A stretch of DNA of 64,000 nucleotides, taken from Lysobacterales bacterium (GTDB lineage: Bacteria > Pseudomonadota > Gammaproteobacteria > Xanthomonadales > Rhodanobacteraceae). Position numbers and translations under genes: made by a program. This document shows positions 63,697 to 64,000 of this stretch, in pieces (within the stretch, counting starts at the first letter, position 1; every line of letters begins with the position of its first letter). The notes under the pieces were generated by a model. That model searched no databases. It had not been told where the DNA came from and saw only the letters and a program-made list of their open reading frames with translations. The stretch is taken from the NCBI GenBank assembly GCA_016707485.1, contig JADJHN010000001.1, positions 496,001 to 560,000 of the forward strand, read 5' to 3'.

Positions 63697-64000
63697 TTAC
63701 TCCAGCACCAGCGGCGTGAGTTCCTTGCCATCCTGGGTAAACGTTTCAAGCTGCAGGGTATTGCCGATGCTGGCAACGGAATGGCGCTGCTCATCGGTGG
63801 CTTGACTGTCTTCGCTGCGGCCATTCTTGAGAATGATCCCGGTGATTTTCTTGGTTTCCTTGAGGTCGCTGATGTAACCAAAAAGTTCAGCCTTGCCGAA
63901 GGTGTAGCTGTCGATCGTGTAGCGATCCTGCTTGGCCGGGGTGACTACGGCGCGGCCGTCGCGGATGCTGCCGGCATGGGCAAGCCCGGCGAGGAACAGG
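63697..64000 (-). CDS. 3' part of a secreted hypothetical protein (runs off the window)
   Basis: The frame is open from the window edge and ends with TAA at 63697. It encodes the end of a signal peptide (LFLAGLAHAGS) and a short mature part with DRYTIDSYTFGKAELFGYI and KKITGIILKNGRSED, ending PLVLE. About 90 residues of mature protein are seen, likely nearly all of it. The start lies beyond 64000. No family is recognised; it probably forms a pair with the MalM-like gene. Confidence 0.65.
   Translation of the reverse strand, partial: LFLAGLAHAGSIRDGRAVVTPAKQDRYTIDSYTFGKAELFGYISDLKETKKITGIILKNGRSEDSQATDEQRHSVASIGNTLQLETFTQDGKELTPLVLE

Overview
The window is high-GC DNA whose gene content fits a gammaproteobacterium of the Lysobacterales (Xanthomonadales), plausibly Rhodanobacteraceae. 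This is an inference from family composition: feoA-feoB with a Cys-rich DUF6587 partner, a DUF6165 gene, the maf-rng-yhdP order, an ECF sigma/TPR-kinase pair, and a secreted beta-helix protein ending in NGFD. No rRNA or tRNA gene was seen.

Layout. 1-14.6 kb is core genome: miaB, a DUF885 peptidase, rlmJ, an Slp-type lipoprotein, a cation diffusion facilitator, an L,D-transpeptidase-like protein, a TrmO-like methyltransferase, an esterase, an Fsr-type exporter, an N-formylglutamate amidohydrolase, and the ferrous iron operon feoA-feoB-DUF6587 behind a good Fur box. 14.7-19.1 kb is a partial leucine/isovalerate (liu) operon (hydratase, carboxylase alpha subunit, lipoprotein, HMG-CoA lyase) without liuA and liuB. 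19-23.5 kb holds a PAS-only protein, a cyanophycinase-like protein lacking its catalytic residues, a VWA/beta-gamma-crystallin protein and a lipoprotein. 23.7-28.3 kb holds the kinase/ECF pair, divergent from the beta-helix protein. tadA and a DUF1186/SEC-C protein follow.

30.1-39.0 kb is an accessory defence-type island between the DUF1186 gene and guaA. It contains a coupled RHH antitoxin - PIN toxin - helicase/GIY-YIG operon in which the helicase looks like a deletion chimera, a complete IS21-family element, a G-rich tract that looks like an assembly artefact, a 147-bp MITE, a Phd/ParE-type toxin-antitoxin pair and an McrBC restriction pair. The sequence between 34.80 and 34.98 kb should not be trusted.

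39-54.7 kb returns to core genes: guaA and guaB, an LTA-synthase-like sulfatase split by a frameshift, folD, DUF1244, a DMT exporter, a Nudix hydrolase, yhdP, rng, maf, a small membrane protein and DUF3025. 54.8-62.9 kb is a run of closely spaced, mostly overlapping genes: a TPR-diguanylate cyclase, a dienelactone hydrolase and a HIT protein, then a complete 5-oxoproline module (pxpB, pxpC, pxpA, DUF969/DUF979 transporter, pcp). Pcp would release pyroglutamate from peptides, DUF969/DUF979 would move it across the inner membrane, and PxpABC would open it to glutamate with ATP. An 8-cysteine 46-residue ORF sits between pxpC and pxpA with overlapping start and stop codons on both sides. The window closes with a MalM-like secreted protein and the 3' part of another secreted protein.
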